10,912 bases of DNA from Acinetobacter sp. (GTDB lineage: Bacteria; Pseudomonadota; Gammaproteobacteria; Pseudomonadales; Moraxellaceae): positions 1 to 10,912 of the forward strand of contig JASLHF010000077.1 in the NCBI GenBank assembly GCA_030152275.1, written 5' to 3'. Each line of letters opens with the position of its first letter. Within the stretch, counting starts at the first letter, position 1. The position numbers were made by a program, and so were the translations under genes. The notes under the pieces are model-generated. The model saw nothing but the letters and a program-made list of their open reading frames with translations. It searched no databases and was not told the origin of the DNA. Of this stretch, positions 1 to 7,740 are shown piece by piece.

Positions 1-138
1 TTGAATAAGTATACAGATGCTTATATTTCAGAAATCACTCAGCGGTTGAATCATCGCCCAAGAAAAAGACTCGGATTTAGAAGCCCAAGTCAGGTATTAT
101 GGCAACAACATGGTGTTGCACTTCAAATGCAAATCTAA
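1..138 (+). CDS. IS30-family transposase, C-terminal fragment (5' end outside window)
   Basis: An open frame runs from the first base to a TAA at 136-138 and encodes 45 residues. The segment LNHRPRKRLGFRSPSQV is the hallmark C-terminal signature of IS30-family DDE transposases (pattern LN.RPRK.LGF..P). In that family this region follows the last catalytic Glu and ends the integrase core. The gene reads toward the fimbrial operon, so the downstream end of the insertion sequence lies between the stop and the pilin. The upstream part, including the DD(E) residues, is not in the window, so whether the element is intact cannot be judged. Confidence 0.85.
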   Translation: MNKYTDAYISEITQRLNHRPRKRLGFRSPSQVLWQQHGVALQMQI

Positions 139-162
139 GTATCTTTATAGTGCACTCCAAAT
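117..162 (+). repeat. Imperfect 12-bp direct repeat at the IS30-like element end
   Basis: TGCACTTCAAAT (117-128, inside the transposase end) recurs as TGCACTCCAAAT (151-162, just past the stop), matching at 11 of 12 positions. IS30-family elements commonly end close behind the transposase stop, so the second copy probably lies in or next to the right terminal inverted repeat. The left end is outside the window, so the exact IS boundary and target duplication cannot be placed. The role as an IS end is inferred. Confidence 0.35.
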
Positions 163-429
163 TCCCTCATCAAAAATATCCAGCAAGAATGAACCGTACT
201 ATATTTTTTGTTCAAATAAAAAATTTAATATTATTAATAATTTAATTTTACCATTATTAATCAAATAGATAGACATTTAAAAAAATACGTAAATTGACAA
301 TTTCTCATGTTTAAAATGCCAAGAACCCATCCTGCATAAAACACATAATAACTGCGTACTTTAGAGAAATGAGTTTAGCAACCATTTCAATTTTTGAATT
401 TTGTTTTTAATTAATTAGAGGGTTCTCAC
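139..429 (+). promoter_or_regulatory. AT-rich leader upstream of the fimbrial operon
   Basis: This gap of about 290 bp has no convincing ORF and must carry the fimbrial promoter unless transcription enters from the IS element. It contains a 12-bp perfect palindrome ATTATTAATAAT (230-241) with a partial second copy, ATTATTAAT, at 253-261. It also holds a consensus-like -35 hexamer TTGACA (294-299). No good -10 lies 16-18 bp after that hexamer; the nearest TAAAAT (312-317) is only 12 bp away. A small dyad TTCAA/TTGAA sits at 386-398. A clear Shine-Dalgarno sequence, GAGGG (418-422), lies 7 nt before the pilin ATG. The weak promoter architecture fits activator-dependent or silenced control, but that is inference. 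Confidence 0.45.
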
Positions 430-966
430 ATGAAACTGAATAAATTATTACTTGCTGTTTCTTTTTCTCTTGCTTTGCCAGTTGCCGCTTTTGCTGCGCC
501 TAGCGTGACTTTCCAAGGCGAAGTAACCGACCAAACATGTAAAGCTTCGATCAACGGCCAAACAGATTCTACGGTTTTATTGCCAACAGTGCCTTCTGCT
601 GAATTATCTGCAGCAGGGATGACTACAGGACTAACACCATTCTCCATTAGTGTTGAAGATTGTCAGGTCGATACTGCTGACGTTGAAATTGCAACAAAGT
701 TCATGGGCCATAACGTTACAACAACCGGCAACTTAGGCAACATTGCAACGGCAAATGCTGCACAAAACGTTTCAATTCAATTAACTACAGATGCTGCGGG
801 CGGCGTACCAGTCAATTTAAATGGCGTTACTCCAGTAGCTGGTCTCGTGCTCACTGCCGGTGAAACCTCTGCAACACACCAATTCGGCGCGCAATATTAT
901 GCTGAAGATGCTGCAACTGCTGGAGCTGTGACTGCTGTTGCCGAGTACACACTAAGCTACAACTAA
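430..966 (+). CDS. Type 1-like major fimbrial subunit (pilin)
   Basis: This is a secreted structural pilin of the classical chaperone-usher class, 178 residues long, close to the usual size for FimA-like subunits. A Sec signal peptide (Lys near the N-terminus, a hydrophobic run, then AFA) is predicted to be cut after residue 22. The mature chain starts with the short strand (APSVTFQGEV) that would serve as donor strand. Cys37 (in DQTC) and Cys78 (in VEDC) form the conserved pilin disulfide pair. The C-terminus YTLSYN has alternating hydrophobics and a penultimate Tyr, the motif recognised by PapD-like chaperones. It is the first gene of the operon, with GAGGG 7 nt before the ATG, and is followed by a strong stem-loop before the chaperone gene. 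First position and the stem-loop suggest it is the most abundant subunit. Identification as a pilin is firm; the exact pilus type is not assigned. Confidence 0.93.
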   Translation: MKLNKLLLAVSFSLALPVAAFAAPSVTFQGEVTDQTCKASINGQTDSTVLLPTVPSAELSAAGMTTGLTPFSISVEDCQVDTADVEIATKFMGHNVTTTGNLGNIATANAAQNVSIQLTTDAAGGVPVNLNGVTPVAGLVLTAGETSATHQFGAQYYAEDAATAGAVTAVAEYTLSYN

Positions 967-1005
967 GATCAAAAATTAAGAAAAACTTTTAAATCCTTCC
1001 CACGC

Positions 1006-1038
1006 GTTCTGCTATTGAATTCACTTCAATAGCAGAAC
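1006..1038 (+). terminator. Intercistronic perfect stem-loop between pilin and chaperone
   Basis: GTTCTGCTATTGAA (1006-1019) and TTCAATAGCAGAAC (1025-1038) are exact reverse complements, giving a 14-bp stem with a 5-nt loop (TTCAC). It starts 40 nt after the pilin stop and ends 27 nt before the chaperone start. No U-tract follows (the next bases are ATTCATCTAA), so it is not a canonical intrinsic terminator. It may act as a leaky terminator or as a 3' stabiliser of the pilin message. Either role would raise pilin output relative to usher and adhesin, as is known for other fimbrial operons. The structure is seen directly; its function is inferred. Confidence 0.7.
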
Positions 1039-1065
1039 ATTCATCTAAACCACGAGATTAATACC

Positions 1066-1821
1066 ATGAAGTCTGCTCTACATGCCCTCAAATTTGGCCT
1101 GACTGCTTTAAGCCTAACATGTCTATTTAATACAGCATCTTCAGCATCAGTTGTTATGACTGGTACTCGTGTTATTTTTCCTGCTAATCAAAATGAGAAA
1201 AATGTCCATTTACAAAATAAGGATAATACCCCGAATATCGTTCAGGTTTGGCTAGACAAAGGCAATGAAGCCTCGACGCCAGACACTGCAGATGCTCCAT
1301 TTATTGCAAATCCGCAAATTTTCAAAATCGCCCCGAACCAAGGACAAATGGTTCGCTTAGTGTTCACAGGCGACAAATCCACGCTGCCGGCAGATAGAGA
1401 AAGCATTTTCTACATGAATTTTTCTGAAATTCCAGCGTCTAAAAATGCAGATGCCGATAAAAATAAACTGATGGTTGTATTTAAAAATCGAGTAAAAGTG
1501 CTTTACCGGCCAGACCGTTTAGCGATTCCATCACATGAAATGGCAAACCATATCCATTATCAATTTACGGGAAGCGCGGCAGCATCCAGCATCAAAGTCA
1601 CCAATAACAGTCCGTATTATGCCAATGCAGCTGAAATTAATTTAATCACTGCGGGAAAAAAAACCGTCATTCAAAAAAATACCATGCTTGCGCCATTTAG
1701 CGCAGCTGAATGGCCTGTACCTGTAAAAAATATAAATGCCACAAATGCCAAAGTGAACATTGCGCTAATCAACGACTACGGCATTGTGAATAACAGCGAA
1801 CTAACATCCCAAATGGAGTAA
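1066..1821 (+). CDS. Periplasmic fimbrial chaperone, PapD/FimC family (first copy)
   Basis: This 251-residue two-domain immunoglobulin-like chaperone would bind pilin subunits as they enter the periplasm and deliver them to the usher. A signal peptide is predicted to end at Ala27 (TASSA/SVV). That makes Arg35 (in TRVIFP) mature residue 8, the same position as the subunit-anchoring Arg8 of PapD. Lys144 in RVKVLYRP matches PapD Lys112. The family signature LPADRESIFYMNFSEIP (residues 107-123) is present. The short spacing in this region fits the FGS type of chaperone, which serves rod-forming pili. The start has only a weak GAG (1054-1056), 9 nt upstream. The stop lies 6 nt before the usher ATG. 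An 8-A run at 1656-1663 keeps the frame intact here. Confidence 0.94.
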   Translation: MKSALHALKFGLTALSLTCLFNTASSASVVMTGTRVIFPANQNEKNVHLQNKDNTPNIVQVWLDKGNEASTPDTADAPFIANPQIFKIAPNQGQMVRLVFTGDKSTLPADRESIFYMNFSEIPASKNADADKNKLMVVFKNRVKVLYRPDRLAIPSHEMANHIHYQFTGSAAASSIKVTNNSPYYANAAEINLITAGKKTVIQKNTMLAPFSAAEWPVPVKNINATNAKVNIALINDYGIVNNSELTSQME

Positions 1822-1827
1822 TGCGCT

Positions 1828-4434
1828 ATGCGGCCCTTCTCTTTCGTATCTGCTCATCTAGTCCCTCATTTACCGATCATTTTGGGCTTCATGACTTTAT
1901 TGCCCGCTTTGAGCCATGCTGAGACTGCCGCACACGCAAACCTGGCAGAAACTGATGCTAAGGAAATGCCATTTAAGGATGATGAATTTGTTTTTGATAA
2001 TGCATTTTTTCTAGGTTCAAATATGAATCAGAAAGCTTTGTTGCGCTTAAGTGAAGGCAGCGAAATTACAGCCGGTATGTATAAAGTTGATTTGTATGTT
2101 AATAACCATTTTATTGAAAACACGAATATTCGCTTTATAGAAGATCAAGACCGGAGCGTTCAGCCGTGCTTTCAATTAGAGCAGTTAAATCGTGCATCCA
2201 TTCTGACGTCATCATCTGAAATACAAGATGCTTGCGGCACTCTGGAGCAGTTAGTCGGCAGCGGCTCCAGCCAGTTTGATCACGCACGTTTAAGGCTTGA
2301 CCTAAGCATTCCAAACAGCTTAATGAAGCAAACGCCGCGCGGTTATGTTGCGCCTTCTCAATTAGAAAGCGGCTCTTCTATTGGATTTATCAACTATTAT
2401 GCCAATTACTATCACAACAACTACGACAGTCTTGGCCAGAGCTATAAACAAGATTCAACGTATTTATCGCTCAACGGCGGTATGAACGTCGGCGCTTGGC
2501 AATTTCGCCAGCAATCTAGCTTAAGCAGCAATGATTCAGGTACAGAATGGAATAATATCCGCAGTTATGTCAAAAGACCTTTAACATCTATACAAAGTGA
2601 ATTATCTGCTGGGCAGCTGACGTCCACTGGACGCTTTTTTTCAGGTCTGAGCTTTAATGGCCTCAACCTGAGCACAGATGAACGCATGCTGCCTGACTCC
2701 GTCCGCGGCTATGCGCCCGTTGTTCAAGGCATTGCAAATACCACTGCAAAAGTTTCTATTTATCAAAACGGCCGCGAACTGTATCAAACCACTGTAGCAC
2801 CAGGCCCATTTAAAATTTCTGATCTATATCCAACAAGCTATAACGGCGACTTGAATGTCGTCGTTACCGAAGCCGATGGTTCAAGCTCTGAATTTAGAGT
2901 TCCTTTTTCAGCAGTGCCAGAGTCCGTCCGTAAAGGCGCATTCAAATATAATTTCGATCTTGGCCGCACTAGAGATATGGGTGAAGATACTGATTTTACA
3001 AATATTACGACGCAATATGGCTTAAATAATGCGCTGACTTTAAACAATGGCTTACGCATTGCCGACGGTTATCAATCGGCAATGATGGGAACAGCCTATA
3101 CAAATTTTTTAGGCGCATTTGGTACAGAGTTAACCTATTCACATGCAAAAATGCCTGATGAAGGTAATCTGCAAGGCTGGATGTTTGGCGCAAACTACAG
3201 TAAAACCTTCCAAGCAACCAATACAACCATTGCACTGGCAGGTTACCGTTTTTCGACTGAAGGCTATCGGGATCTATCCGATGTGATGGGATTGCGAAAA
3301 TCTCTCAAAGATGGATCAGAATTTCAATCTGCAACCTATAAAGAGCAGTCACGAGCCACAGCAGTTTTAAATCAGTCGTTTGGTGATCTTGGAACACTGT
3401 TTCTTTCAGGCTCAGCATCTACATACCGCGATGATAAGCCCAATGATTACCAACTTCAGTTTGGCTATGGAAAAACTTTCAGTAATGGCGTGAGTTTAAA
3501 TATGTCTGTTGCACGTCAAGATACTGCATTACCAATGTATGCTGATACAGCTGCAGGGCCTGTGCTTCACAGCAAGTTTGATCATAACAGCCAGACTACT
3601 TTTGGCCTTTCTGTCAATATTCCATTGCACAAAACAAAATTCGCCCGTGACCTGCAGCTAAACTATAGCGGCGGCGCCGAGCAAAATGCATATCAAGCCA
3701 ACATTTATGGTGATATAAATCAATTTAAAGATTTAAATTACAGCGCAGGAATCAGTTATGATGACAATTCTGAGATTACCGTTGTAAATGCCGGATTAAA
3801 TAAACGTTTTAACTATGCGAGCACTGGGGCGACTGTATCTAAAGGCAACAATTACTGGCAAGGTTCGGCAAATATCCAAGGCGCTATGGCTATCCATGAC
3901 GGCGGTATTACTTTTGGCCCCTATTTAAGCGATACTTTTGCATTAATTGAAGCGCAAGGCGCTCAGGGCGCCAGTGTGATCAATGCTCAGGGGACTAAAA
4001 TCAATAAGCGCGGCTATGCACTTGTACCGGCTCTGACTCCATACCGCTACAACACCATTGCGCTTAATCCTGAAGGTATGTCTTCACACACAGAATTAAC
4101 GGCTGGAGACATGAAAATTGCGCCTTATGCTGGATCTACTGTAAAAGTGAATTTTAATACCCGCCAAGGCCATGCCATGTTAATTCGCAGTGAATTAGAA
4201 AATGGCATTGCAGTTCCTTTAGGTTCGGAAGTATTTAATGAAAATAAAGAAAGTATTGGAATTACAGGACAAAATGGCCAGATTTATGTCAGAGCCAGCG
4301 AACAATCTGGAAATCTCCATATTGTTTGGGGAGATGAATTAGGCGATAGCTGTTTTATTCGCTATCAAATTCCCAAAGATCAGCTGCATGCGCCACTTAT
4401 TCATCTAAATGAAATTTGCAAAATTGAGAACTGA
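1828..4434 (+). CDS. Outer-membrane fimbrial usher, FimD/PapC family
   Basis: This 868-residue outer-membrane assembly platform receives chaperone-subunit complexes and secretes the growing pilus. Its length is normal for the family. A signal peptide is predicted to end at Ala31 (LSHA/ET), followed by a linker of about 22 residues. The N-terminal chaperone-binding domain runs from about residue 54 (FVFDNAFFLG) to about 185, with Cys114/Cys136 as its disulfide. The beta-barrel follows. The plug domain is inserted at about 298-375, preceded by RGYAPVV and ending near the conserved EADGSSSEFRVPFSAVP. C-terminal domains occupy about 700-868, with the typical closing pair Cys842/Cys864. A GGAG Shine-Dalgarno (1815-1818) overlaps the end of the chaperone gene. 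The usher stop is 3 nt before the adhesin ATG, so the genes are tightly coupled. No frameshift or gap is visible. Confidence 0.96.
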   Translation: MRPFSFVSAHLVPHLPIILGFMTLLPALSHAETAAHANLAETDAKEMPFKDDEFVFDNAFFLGSNMNQKALLRLSEGSEITAGMYKVDLYVNNHFIENTNIRFIEDQDRSVQPCFQLEQLNRASILTSSSEIQDACGTLEQLVGSGSSQFDHARLRLDLSIPNSLMKQTPRGYVAPSQLESGSSIGFINYYANYYHNNYDSLGQSYKQDSTYLSLNGGMNVGAWQFRQQSSLSSNDSGTEWNNIRSYVKRPLTSIQSELSAGQLTSTGRFFSGLSFNGLNLSTDERMLPDSVRGYAPVVQGIANTTAKVSIYQNGRELYQTTVAPGPFKISDLYPTSYNGDLNVVVTEADGSSSEFRVPFSAVPESVRKGAFKYNFDLGRTRDMGEDTDFTNITTQYGLNNALTLNNGLRIADGYQSAMMGTAYTNFLGAFGTELTYSHAKMPDEGNLQGWMFGANYSKTFQATNTTIALAGYRFSTEGYRDLSDVMGLRKSLKDGSEFQSATYKEQSRATAVLNQSFGDLGTLFLSGSASTYRDDKPNDYQLQFGYGKTFSNGVSLNMSVARQDTALPMYADTAAGPVLHSKFDHNSQTTFGLSVNIPLHKTKFARDLQLNYSGGAEQNAYQANIYGDINQFKDLNYSAGISYDDNSEITVVNAGLNKRFNYASTGATVSKGNNYWQGSANIQGAMAIHDGGITFGPYLSDTFALIEAQGAQGASVINAQGTKINKRGYALVPALTPYRYNTIALNPEGMSSHTELTAGDMKIAPYAGSTVKVNFNTRQGHAMLIRSELENGIAVPLGSEVFNENKESIGITGQNGQIYVRASEQSGNLHIVWGDELGDSCFIRYQIPKDQLHAPLIHLNEICKIEN

Positions 4435-4437
4435 AAT

Positions 4438-5754
4438 ATGAAACATTTATTCCAATTATTCATATTGCTCGCATCTATTATTGCAGCAACGGCTTCACAC
4501 GCGAGCTGTGAACGAACTTCTCTTTTATTGGACGCGTCCGACTCCTATGCAACACCACTAGAATTTGGCACTTTAAATTTAAGTTCAGCCTATCTGCAGC
4601 CAACTGGCACGGTACTTGGCCATACGGTTGTACCGCCTTCACATCGAGGGCTATCCCCATCTGCCGTCATTTGGACTTGTGATGAAGCAGACTTGCCCAA
4701 TATTTATTTTTTAGTGGCAACTAATGGAGATGAACCCTTTGGCGGCCATGTCGAAATCGGAGCTGCAGACGGTTTATCAGATGTATATGCGACATGGTGG
4801 CAATATGTGGGCCTTAAGCAATCAATGGATGGTGTTGTATTTACCCGTTACTGGAAAAGATTAGATATCAAAAGCTATGTTATAACCAATGGTAAAGTAC
4901 AAATCCGGCTGATGGATATTCCGCCACTCGAAGCAACATTGTATAAAGTCAGTTCTTTGCCCACTTATAACCGAGGTTCATTTTGCGACCAGCGCATGAT
5001 CACCAGCGGCACATACAAGAAAGGAACTCTGGCAGGGACCACAGCAACAACTTACTGTAACCAGCCCAGCGCCTATATTCAGTTAGGCGGCAACAGCAAG
5101 GTCGATTTTCCATGGGTAACAGACAAAGAAGGCGCTGATTCAAATACGAGTTATTGGTTCTTTTATGCCTACGGTATAGGCTATGGCTTAAATACTGGAG
5201 CATCGAATGTATCTCAATCTCCTACATGTGTGGCCCGTAATGCAACCCCAACTGTGAACTTCCAATCAATCGCCGCCGCACAGCTAAGAAGCGGCAGCGC
5301 AGCCGAGGCCAACTTTAATGTAGAGATAGAATGCAGCAATTCTGCTAATTCAGGTACGAATACAAATCAGGTCGCAATCGGTTTTCAACCATCCAATGCT
5401 GCATATCAAAATGCGCAAAGTTTAAATTTAATCAATGCCAACGGCTCAAGCAACTATTTGGTTTCAGATGATTATAATAATTCTCTCTCTGCCAAAGGCG
5501 TCGGAATTAAACTGCAAAATGCCAGCACACGTAAAGATATGATTTTTTTAAATCAATACGCGATTAGTGGTGGTGGTGAGTCCGCTGGATGGTATCCTGT
5601 TTTAGAGGGTAATCCTATTAATACAGGTTCACAGCAAGCTGGCTATACCAGCTATATGCAGCAATACAAAGCCATCTTGCAAAAATTGCCTAATGAAGAC
5701 CCTAAACCTGGAAAAGTTAAAGCTTCGGCGACAGTGGTTGTAAAAGTTCAATAA
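4438..5754 (+). CDS. Two-domain fimbrial tip adhesin
   Basis: This 438-residue secreted protein is predicted to sit at the pilus tip. A signal peptide ends at about Ala22 (SHA/SC). The N-terminal part (about 23-255) is Cys-containing (Cys24, 81, 183, 207) and rich in aromatics (WW, YWK, YWFFYAYGIGYG). This is what one expects of a receptor-binding domain, but I recognise no named lectin family. The C-terminal pilin-like domain starts near residue 260. It has Cys264/Cys299 in a pilin-type spacing around VNFQSIAAAQLRSG, and ends in an alternating hydrophobic strand (ATVVVKVQ). Size, two-domain build and position directly after the usher all match adhesins of four-gene type 1-like clusters in Acinetobacter, such as the Prp-type pili. 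The ligand cannot be predicted from sequence. The ATG follows the usher stop by 3 nt, with GAG at 4426-4428 as a weak ribosome site. Confidence 0.85.
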   Translation: MKHLFQLFILLASIIAATASHASCERTSLLLDASDSYATPLEFGTLNLSSAYLQPTGTVLGHTVVPPSHRGLSPSAVIWTCDEADLPNIYFLVATNGDEPFGGHVEIGAADGLSDVYATWWQYVGLKQSMDGVVFTRYWKRLDIKSYVITNGKVQIRLMDIPPLEATLYKVSSLPTYNRGSFCDQRMITSGTYKKGTLAGTTATTYCNQPSAYIQLGGNSKVDFPWVTDKEGADSNTSYWFFYAYGIGYGLNTGASNVSQSPTCVARNATPTVNFQSIAAAQLRSGSAAEANFNVEIECSNSANSGTNTNQVAIGFQPSNAAYQNAQSLNLINANGSSNYLVSDDYNNSLSAKGVGIKLQNASTRKDMIFLNQYAISGGGESAGWYPVLEGNPINTGSQQAGYTSYMQQYKAILQKLPNEDPKPGKVKASATVVVKVQ

Positions 5755-5785
5755 AACACATTAAAGCAATGAGCAGGATAAGACC

Positions 5786-6523
5786 ATGAAAGCTATCAAA
5801 CAGTTAATTTACATGTTAATCCTGATGATACCTCTCATCGGGATAAGCCATGCGGGCATTTTGGCGTCAACTACCCGTGTCATTTATCATGAAAAAAATC
5901 ATGAAAAAAGTCTGTTGCTGGCCAATACCAATGCCTATCCTGTTCTAACACAAATTTGGGTTGATGATGGTCAATCAGATCCTGAATTCAAGCACTCACC
6001 TTTTGTGGTTTTACCAGCAGTATTTAAATTATCACCCAAAGAATCTAAAAGCATTCGCATACTTTATAACGGCATGAAACTTCCGGCAGATCGGGAATCA
6101 TTATCTTGGCTCAATCTTTATGAGATACCTGCCGTCAAAAAAGATCAGCTAGGGCAAGACTATTTAAATTTAGCCATGAACACGCAAATGAAAATTTTCT
6201 TCCGCCCAAATGGCTTAAAAGTTTATACATTGGATGAATTGCAGCAGCAGATGAAACATCAGCTGGTCTATGAAAATGGTACCTTAAAGCTCCAGCTGAA
6301 CAACCCTACCCCTTATTATTTAAATCTGATAAATCTAAATATTTCCAATAACCAATCCAGCTCGGAAGCGCAGCACTCAGAAGACAACATACTGCCTCCA
6401 TTTTCAGCCAAGACATATACCCTAGCCAATACCCATTTTCAAAAGGCCACAGAAAACCGTTTGGAATATCAAATACTTGATGATTTAGGCAATCCGCATG
6501 GCTATACAGCAGTATTGAACTGA
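5786..6523 (+). CDS. Second periplasmic fimbrial chaperone, PapD family
   Basis: This 245-residue PapD-like chaperone is clearly diverged from the first copy, not a recent duplicate. Its signal peptide ends at about Ala23 (SHA/GIL), placing Arg31 (in TTRVIYHEKN) at mature residue 8. Lys136 in TQMKIFFRP is the second subunit-anchoring residue, near mature position 113. The signature LPADRESLSWLNLYEIP (99-115) is intact, so the protein should be functional. AGGA (5775-5778) sits 7 nt before the ATG, and the gap to the adhesin gene is 31 nt with no terminator, so it is the last gene of the operon. Its place behind the adhesin suggests a chaperone dedicated to the adhesin, with the first copy serving the pilin. 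That division of labour is inference. Confidence 0.93.
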   Translation: MKAIKQLIYMLILMIPLIGISHAGILASTTRVIYHEKNHEKSLLLANTNAYPVLTQIWVDDGQSDPEFKHSPFVVLPAVFKLSPKESKSIRILYNGMKLPADRESLSWLNLYEIPAVKKDQLGQDYLNLAMNTQMKIFFRPNGLKVYTLDELQQQMKHQLVYENGTLKLQLNNPTPYYLNLINLNISNNQSSSEAQHSEDNILPPFSAKTYTLANTHFQKATENRLEYQILDDLGNPHGYTAVLN

Positions 6524-6537
6524 TGTGCTTTTCACGA

Positions 6538-7554
6538 TTATTTAGGCATATTTAATTCGCGCCAGCGCATCGGGCTATCTCCCGTCCAACTTTTAAACAC
6601 CCGATTAAATGATGTTTGCTCCTGATAGCCCAGCAGGTTTGAAATTTCAACAATACTCATATTTTTTTTCAGTAAATACTGCTTGGCTAGCGTTAATCTC
6701 GCTTCATTCAATAAGTCCTGAAAGCGGAAACCCTCTTCTTTCAACGCATTTTGCAATGAACGAGTGTTCATGTTCAAATATGTTGCAACTAAGCCAATGC
6801 GAGGATCTTGCTGATTGATTGATTTTATAATTGCCTGATTCACATTTTCCAAAAATGTAATTTTTTTAGGCATACTGCCCATCATGACATCAGCTTGCTT
6901 TTTCAACAACTGAAATAAAATAGGATCTTCACTGCTTAAGGGTATTTCAAAGACATATTGAGCCACTTTAAATAATGTTCGTTCTGCATTAAAACTCACT
7001 GGGCAGTTAAAGAAGTCTTCATATAATTTGACATTTTGGGGTTTTGGAATAGCAAGTTCCACTTTATTAAAGACTTTGGCCGCATTGCCTGTAATTTGTA
7101 AAACTCTGCAGTAAATAATAGCGACCTGAAGCTCTTCGGAAATAGCTGTTTCACGCGTATACAAACCTGCACGATAGTACGCAGGTGTTTCCCATGAAAT
7201 AATAATCTCTTCATCTGCAAATGACACATCCTTATACATATAGTCATACCAGATGGAAATGTATTGTAATGGCAAACCGATATAAGCATTTAAGCTTTTG
7301 CAAGATGCCGCAATATATGAGGAAATGCCAATATGGCTTGGGTTGCAAAGTTTGGCAATTTCTAGGCCTAAACCTTCTTTTTGATACTGCTGATCAATAT
7401 ACTTCAGTTTTTTTAACCAGCGATTAAACAGTATTCTGTCTTCAACATTATAAATATGATTAACTGGTGATTTTAAAAGGTTTTTTTCGCAAAAAGCATC
7501 CAGCAGCCAAACCATTCCACTGCACACGCTTCGAGTTTTTAAAAAAGACTTCAT
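6538..7554 (-). CDS. AraC-family transcriptional regulator
   Basis: This is a 338-residue cytoplasmic DNA-binding regulator. The C-terminal portion from about residue 248 is an AraC/XylS domain with two helix-turn-helix units. The second carries the family signature SIVEISNLLGYQEQTSFNRV followed by FKSWTGDSPMRWR (about 300-334). The N-terminal region (about 60-200, with LGLEIAKLCNPSHIGISSYI) resembles the arabinose-binding-like sensor domain of OruR/ArgR-type AraC proteins. The effector is unknown. The stop codon is 14 bp from the stop of the second fimbrial chaperone on the other strand, so the two units converge without room for a separate terminator. Upstream of the ATG is AGGGGGAG (7556-7563), unusually close to the start. 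A second in-frame ATG at codon 14 is a possible alternative. It is a plausible regulator of the fimbrial operon by proximity only. Confidence 0.9.
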   Translation of the reverse strand: MKSFLKTRSVCSGMVWLLDAFCEKNLLKSPVNHIYNVEDRILFNRWLKKLKYIDQQYQKEGLGLEIAKLCNPSHIGISSYIAASCKSLNAYIGLPLQYISIWYDYMYKDVSFADEEIIISWETPAYYRAGLYTRETAISEELQVAIIYCRVLQITGNAAKVFNKVELAIPKPQNVKLYEDFFNCPVSFNAERTLFKVAQYVFEIPLSSEDPILFQLLKKQADVMMGSMPKKITFLENVNQAIIKSINQQDPRIGLVATYLNMNTRSLQNALKEEGFRFQDLLNEARLTLAKQYLLKKNMSIVEISNLLGYQEQTSFNRVFKSWTGDSPMRWRELNMPK

Positions 7555-7631
7555 ACTCCCCCTAATATTTATAATATCAATAACTTACATTAAAAAGTTA
7601 AAAACAAGTTTTACCTATTGTCTAAGTATCT

Positions 7632-7660
7632 TATTCATATTTTTAAAATTTATATGAATA
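7632..7660. promoter_or_regulatory. Inverted repeat upstream of the AraC-type gene, possible operator
   Basis: TATTCATAT (7632-7640) and ATATGAATA (7652-7660) are exact reverse complements separated by 11 AT bases, with arm centres about 20 bp apart. The dyad lies about 80-105 bp upstream of the regulator start codon, where an autoregulatory or promoter-linked operator would be expected. AT-rich DNA forms such dyads by chance fairly often, so a protein-binding role is only suggested. Confidence 0.35.
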
Positions 7661-7740
7661 TTAAAGTAATTTATATTAATGAAGCAAATAAATATTGTAA
7701 TGCTAGCCCACTGACTTATCATCTGCCAGCTTAAGCATAG

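Noticed and set aside
294..317. TTGACA followed by TAAAAT as a complete sigma70 promoter for the pilin
   Set aside because: The spacer is only 12 bp, too short for a normal promoter; only the -35-like hexamer is noted.
139..429. Possible fimS-like invertible promoter
   Set aside because: No inverted repeats flank the leader in the way a phase switch needs, and no tyrosine recombinase gene is in the window.
426..647. Minus-strand 73-codon frame over the pilin gene
   Set aside because: It lies antisense within a convincing pilin gene, has no ribosome site and no family features; it is a shadow of the pilin frame.
1656..1663. 8-A run in the first chaperone gene and a similar run at 8783-8790 in the nuclease-like gene, as phase-variation tracts
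   Set aside because: Runs of this length are common in AT-rich genomes and encode ordinary Lys codons; both frames are intact, so there is no evidence of switching.
6609..6818. Plus-strand frame opposite the AraC-type gene, and similar frames at 7221-7427 and 6996-7289
   Set aside because: All are overlapped by the well-supported AraC-family frame and show no protein-like features.
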